Shown: positions 60,916 to 64,000 of the stretch, piece after piece
How the letters are laid out: every line of letters starts with the position of its first letter
How positions within the stretch are numbered: position 1 is the first letter of the stretch
NCBI GenBank assembly: GCA_026004195.1
Contig: BPIQ01000003.1
Coordinates: 310,001 to 374,000 of the forward strand
Direction of reading: 5' to 3'
Length of the DNA stretch: 64,000 nucleotides
From: Candidatus Binatia bacterium
GTDB taxonomy: Bacteria > Desulfobacterota > Binatia > HRBIN30 > BPIQ01
The notes under the pieces: model-generated
Told to the model about the DNA's origin: nothing
The model's input: the letters and a program-made list of their open reading frames with translations, nothing else
Databases searched by the model: none
Position numbers and translations under genes: made by a program

Positions 60916-61131
60916 TCACCGCTCCCAGACGACGTACTCGTCGAGCTCTTGCCCGTCGGCGAACACCGGGAAAGGGCCGGCCACGACCAGCTCCCCGGTT
61001 CCGTTCGAGGGTGGAAGGCCGAGCCGCGCGCGGTCCAGCTCGAGAGCCTCCCAAAAGGCTTCTTCCGGGGGTCGTGTCGACCCCCGAGGCACCCGGACGG
61101 TCGCCAAAGCGATGGACCTGCCAGCGAGCAT
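60916..61131 (-). CDS. Small hypothetical protein, 71 aa
   Basis: An open frame convergent with the HEAT gene. Residues FWEALELDRARLGLPPSNGTGELVVAGPFPVFADGQ look protein-like, but there is no clear Shine-Dalgarno sequence and no family match. It could be a shadow frame. Confidence 0.35.
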   Translation of the reverse strand: MLAGRSIALATVRVPRGSTRPPEEAFWEALELDRARLGLPPSNGTGELVVAGPFPVFADGQELDEYVVWER

Positions 61132-61187
61132 CGTGGTAGTCGTTTTTACAGGAGGAGCAAAACCGGCTCAACGGGAGGGGGAAGCGT

Positions 61188-63644
61188 ATGCATTCGTCCC
61201 GGAAGTGGATCGTGCGCTCGATTACGGGCGGCCTTTTCGTCTCCGCCGTCGGGCTCGTGTTCGCCCCGCCGGCTGGAGCGCACGGGGAGCCCCCGTCGCT
61301 CGATTTTTACGGCAACTTCCAGTCGGCCGCGGATTGCCAGCGGAGGGTCTCCCGCGTCGCGCGGCTCTGCTTCGAGCGAGTCCTCTTCGGAAAACTCCGT
61401 TGCGACGCGAACGTTCTCGCCGGGCGCGGGTGTGACACCGGGAAATTCGAGAGCCTCGTCGGGAGGGCCGTTTCCGGGCTCGAGCGCGACCTTTCGGGAT
61501 GTTCGGACGGGGAGCTCGCGATTCTCGGCTACGAGTCTCGCACCGAGGCTCTTTCCGACCTGACCGAGTCGTGCCGCGAGGAGGCGCAGCGGGCGCTCGA
61601 GGTCGTTTTCGCCCCGGCGATGTACACCGGACGCATCGAGCCGGGAGCGCGGGGCCGGGACCGGTGCCTCCGCCTCACGGCCCGCTTTGCCGTGAGCGTC
61701 TTGCGCAGCGCCGCCCGCCAGAAAGCGAGGGCGCTGGACATCATCGCGTCCGGGAATTTCTCCCGGGCCCAGAAACTCGACATTCTCGCGCGCGCCGAGG
61801 AACGAGTCCGTGCGCTCCGGGACCGGGGGGCGGCCGTGGCGGGGCGAGTTTGCACTCCGGAGGAGTTCGCGGGTAGTTACCGAACCTCGCCCGGGGAGCT
61901 TTTCGCGCGTATCGTCGGGCGCGCGGACTGTGTCGTGGCCGCGAGTCACGTGCAGAACGCGGTCACCTGCGCGGCCCCCGTCTGCGGCAACGGCGTGCGG
62001 GAAGAGGCAGAGGAGTGCGACGACGGGAACGACGCGGACGACGACGCCTGCCGGAACGATTGCCGCAGGGCGGAGTGCGAGGTGTTCCCGAGCACGTTCG
62101 CCCTGATCCAGGCGGCCATTTTCGAGAAACGAGGCTGCACGAGCCAGGGCTGCCACGATTCGGCGAGCCGCCAGGGCGGCCTCGATCTCACCCGAGGGGC
62201 GTCCTACGGGAACCTGCTTCGCATCCCCTCGCAGAGGGACCCGCGTATGGTCCGCCTGGAACCCGGAGCTCCCGACGAAAGCCTCCTCTACCTCAAGCTC
62301 GCCGCCGCCACCATCCCCGAAAGTTACGACCCGGCGATCGGGGCTCCGATGCCCGTCGGGCTTCCTCCACTGCGCCGAAACGAGCTCGAAGCCGTGCGCA
62401 TCTGGATTCGGGACGGCGCTCCCGAAACGGGAGTCGTCCAGGGCACGGGAGAACTCCTCGACGCTTGCCTCCCGCCGCCCGATCCCGTCGAGATTCCGCC
62501 CCCACCGCCTCCCGCACCCGGGGAAGGCGTCCAGCTCCGCATGCCGAGATTCCTCGCACCCCCGCACAGCGAAACCGAGGTGTGCTTCGCTTCCTATTAC
62601 GACTTCACCGAGAAAGTGCCTGCCCGCTTTCTCGACCCTACGGGCACGCGCTTCCGGTACAAGAGCGAGGTCATGACGCAGGATCCCCTGAGCCATCACC
62701 TCGTGCGACAACCCTACACGGGCAGCTACGGCCCCCGTGACCCCGTCTGGGGGAAGTGGACCTGCAAGGGAGGCGAGCGCGACGGCGAGGAATGCGACCC
62801 GCTCGACCTGGACTTTTGCGGCCCCGAAGGCACCTGTGGCAGCGAGCCTCGCCGCTCGGTCGCCTGTATCGGTTACGGTCCCCCGGACCACAACGCCGTC
62901 GCGCAGCAGTCCTTCACGGGAATCGGGGAAACGCGAGGCCTCACGCGGTGGGCCCCCGGCGTCTACGACGAATTCCCGGTGCGCGGCATCGTGATCTGGA
63001 ATTCCCACAACTTCAACCTGAGCGACCGCCCCGGGAAGGTGGAAGCCTGGTCGAACTTCTACTTCGCGGAGCCCGAAGAGCAGCGGCATCGCGTCGAGCG
63101 GGTCACCGACGCGCGCTTCGTCTTCGTGATGAACGTGCCGCCTTTCGAGCAGCGGGAATACTGCGCCACCTACACCTTCCCCCGGGGCGTGCGCGTCTTC
63201 CAGGTATCCTCGCACACCCACAAAAGGGGGAAGCTCTTCCGGATCTGGAATCCGTCGGGAGAGCTCGTTTACCTGAACACCACCTACGAAGACCCCCTGC
63301 AGGTGAACTTCGACCCGCCTCTTCTTCTCGACGCCGAAGACCCCGCCGCACGCACGTTCCGGTACTGCGCCCTCTACGACAACGGTCTCACCGACCCCGG
63401 GGAGGTGAAGCGGCGCTCCACTTCCCCGCCGCCACCACCGCCCTTTCCCTTCGTACCCTGCACGGCCACGCACTGCGCCGAGGGTCGGGTCGGGGAGCCG
63501 TGCTCGGGGTCGACCGAGGAGGAAAGGAATCGGTCCTGCGATACGGCCCCGGGCGCGGGAGACGGACTCTGCGACGCCTGCGCCGTCACGGGAGGGGTGA
63601 CGACCGACGACGAAATGTTCGTTTTCCTCGCCGCTTACTACTGA
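61188..63644 (+). CDS. Large secreted multidomain protein with PHM-like C-terminal part
   Basis: 818 residues. Signal peptide (about 1-32), then an AHGEPPSLDFYGNFQSAADC start and a helical Cys-containing domain, a DUF4215-type Cys repeat CGNGVREEAEECDDGN near residue 265, a GCTSQGCHDS segment (Cys317, Cys322-His323) as in myxobacterial cytochrome-like domains, a Pro-rich linker (PPPPPPAPG), and a C-terminal beta-rich part with VSSHTHKRG that resembles copper type II ascorbate-dependent monooxygenase domains. GGGAGGGGG lies upstream of the ATG. The role is unknown; a copper or heme redox enzyme at the cell surface is plausible. A second gene with the same N-terminus follows. Confidence 0.75.
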   Translation: MHSSRKWIVRSITGGLFVSAVGLVFAPPAGAHGEPPSLDFYGNFQSAADCQRRVSRVARLCFERVLFGKLRCDANVLAGRGCDTGKFESLVGRAVSGLERDLSGCSDGELAILGYESRTEALSDLTESCREEAQRALEVVFAPAMYTGRIEPGARGRDRCLRLTARFAVSVLRSAARQKARALDIIASGNFSRAQKLDILARAEERVRALRDRGAAVAGRVCTPEEFAGSYRTSPGELFARIVGRADCVVAASHVQNAVTCAAPVCGNGVREEAEECDDGNDADDDACRNDCRRAECEVFPSTFALIQAAIFEKRGCTSQGCHDSASRQGGLDLTRGASYGNLLRIPSQRDPRMVRLEPGAPDESLLYLKLAAATIPESYDPAIGAPMPVGLPPLRRNELEAVRIWIRDGAPETGVVQGTGELLDACLPPPDPVEIPPPPPPAPGEGVQLRMPRFLAPPHSETEVCFASYYDFTEKVPARFLDPTGTRFRYKSEVMTQDPLSHHLVRQPYTGSYGPRDPVWGKWTCKGGERDGEECDPLDLDFCGPEGTCGSEPRRSVACIGYGPPDHNAVAQQSFTGIGETRGLTRWAPGVYDEFPVRGIVIWNSHNFNLSDRPGKVEAWSNFYFAEPEEQRHRVERVTDARFVFVMNVPPFEQREYCATYTFPRGVRVFQVSSHTHKRGKLFRIWNPSGELVYLNTTYEDPLQVNFDPPLLLDAEDPAARTFRYCALYDNGLTDPGEVKRRSTSPPPPPPFPFVPCTATHCAEGRVGEPCSGSTEEERNRSCDTAPGAGDGLCDACAVTGGVTTDDEMFVFLAAYY

Positions 63645-63759
63645 GGCCCACGCCCCGCATCGCCCTCTCCGAGGGCAGCGGGAGTTGCTGCGGAGCTACC
63701 GAACAGGCGTGCTTTCGGGTCGTTGGCAGGCCCGAAAAGGCCGCTTGCCAGCTCCGAGG

Positions 63760-63789
63760 TCGACCCGTCCCCGGGGTGCGGGATATACA
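63760..63789 (+). promoter_or_regulatory. Weak candidate promoter of the last gene
   Basis: TCGACC (63760-63765), 18-base spacer, TATACA (63784-63789), 50 bases before the ATG. The -10 box is good, the -35 box weak. A hairpin GCCCTC-tcc-GAGGGC (63662-63676) between the two genes could end the previous transcript, but has no T tract. Confidence 0.3.
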
Positions 63790-63839
63790 AAGCGCAGCTC
63801 CTGTGTTTTTTGTATCCAGGAGAAGCCGGGGGTAAGTCC

Positions 63840-64000
63840 ATGCGGGATTTTCGAGCGCTTTTTCTCGTTTTCGCGGCGGCCTCCCTTTTGGCTTCGCCGC
63901 CCCGAGTCGGAGCGCACGGGGATCCTCCGCCCCTCGAGTTTTACGGAAACTTCGAGAGTGCCGCGACCTGCCAGAGGCTCGTCTCCCGTGCGATGCGGGC
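63840..64000 (+). CDS. Paralogue of the 61188 secreted protein, 3'-truncated by the window
   Basis: Only the first 53 codons are inside the window, so no stop is seen. After a signal peptide (FRALFLVFAAASLLASP) the sequence AHGDPPPLEFYGNFESAATCQRLVSRAMR aligns residue for residue with the start of the mature 61188 protein (AHGEPPSLDFYGNFQSAADC and on). The signal peptides themselves differ, which shows the conserved part is under selection. This indicates a tandem duplication. A Shine-Dalgarno-like GGGGGTAAG lies before the ATG. Confidence 0.8.
   Translation, partial: MRDFRALFLVFAAASLLASPPRVGAHGDPPPLEFYGNFESAATCQRLVSRAMR

Noticed and set aside
1-64000. tRNA or rRNA genes.
   Set aside because: No cloverleaf with a T-arm consensus and no ribosomal RNA core sequence was recognised in the intergenic regions; a tRNAscan-SE run would settle it.

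Overview
The window is a gene-dense chromosomal segment, roughly two-thirds GC by eye, from a Gram-negative bacterium. Outer-membrane lipid transport proteins (MlaA and MlaC types), an N-terminal LpxB-type domain, a type IV pilus retraction ATPase and many signal peptides point to a diderm. HpnJ (hopanoid side-chain maturation), a CSLREA beta-helix protein, DUF4215-type cysteine-rich repeats and the mfd-surA-pdxA-uvrA gene order suggest a deltaproteobacteria-like lineage, possibly Binatota or Myxococcota-related. That placement is inference from gene content only. I see no tRNA, rRNA, prophage, insertion sequence or CRISPR array.

Layout. 1-2.8 kb: end of an aminoethylphosphonate (AEP) lipid operon (AEP transaminase, cytidylyltransferase, CDP-alcohol phosphotransferase), with an apparent one-base frameshift in the last gene. 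3-6.3 kb: membrane glycosyltransferase-like protein, flippase-like protein and macrodomain protein. 6.36-6.9 kb: a repeat array built round a hairpin, followed by pgpA-cinA-thpR, recA and pilT. 11.8-17.3 kb: DUF2889 protein, a second repeat locus with related hairpins, a hybrid sensor kinase and a Sir2 deacylase. 17.4-21.1 kb: a tandem glutaredoxin/GST-N protein, hpnJ and a GFA-family protein. 21.3-28.8 kb: vapBC, then an overlapping NurA-HerA-Mre11-Rad50 operon, the archaeal type of DNA-end resection set. 28.8-35.6 kb: sixA, mlaC, mlaA, metF, haloalkane dehalogenase, a diiron protein and a beta-hydroxyacid dehydrogenase. 35.6-38.2 kb: an envelope glycan trio (GT2, LpxB-N, GT39). 38.3-44.5 kb: a secreted RGL/YetA-like protein, a PuuD-like membrane protein, and beta-helix and lipoprotein genes. 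44.5-48.3 kb: sppA and the iscS-iscA pair. 48.4-60.0 kb: one long minus-strand operon, mfd-surA-pdxA-phosphohexomutase-yvcK-uvrA. 60.2-64.0 kb: a HEAT-repeat membrane protein and two tandem secreted paralogues, the second cut by the window end.

Three themes stand out. First, DNA repair is concentrated here: recA, the NurA-HerA-Mre11-Rad50 set, and mfd with uvrA in one operon. Second, there are several envelope lipid functions (phosphonolipid, hopanoid, MlaA/MlaC, PgpA, the ArnC/ArnT-like trio). Third, promoters can be read by eye as TTGAC-type -35 boxes, mostly 17-18 bases from TACG/TAAG-type -10 boxes, and several place the start codon only 6-8 bases after the -10 box, which suggests leaderless mRNAs.
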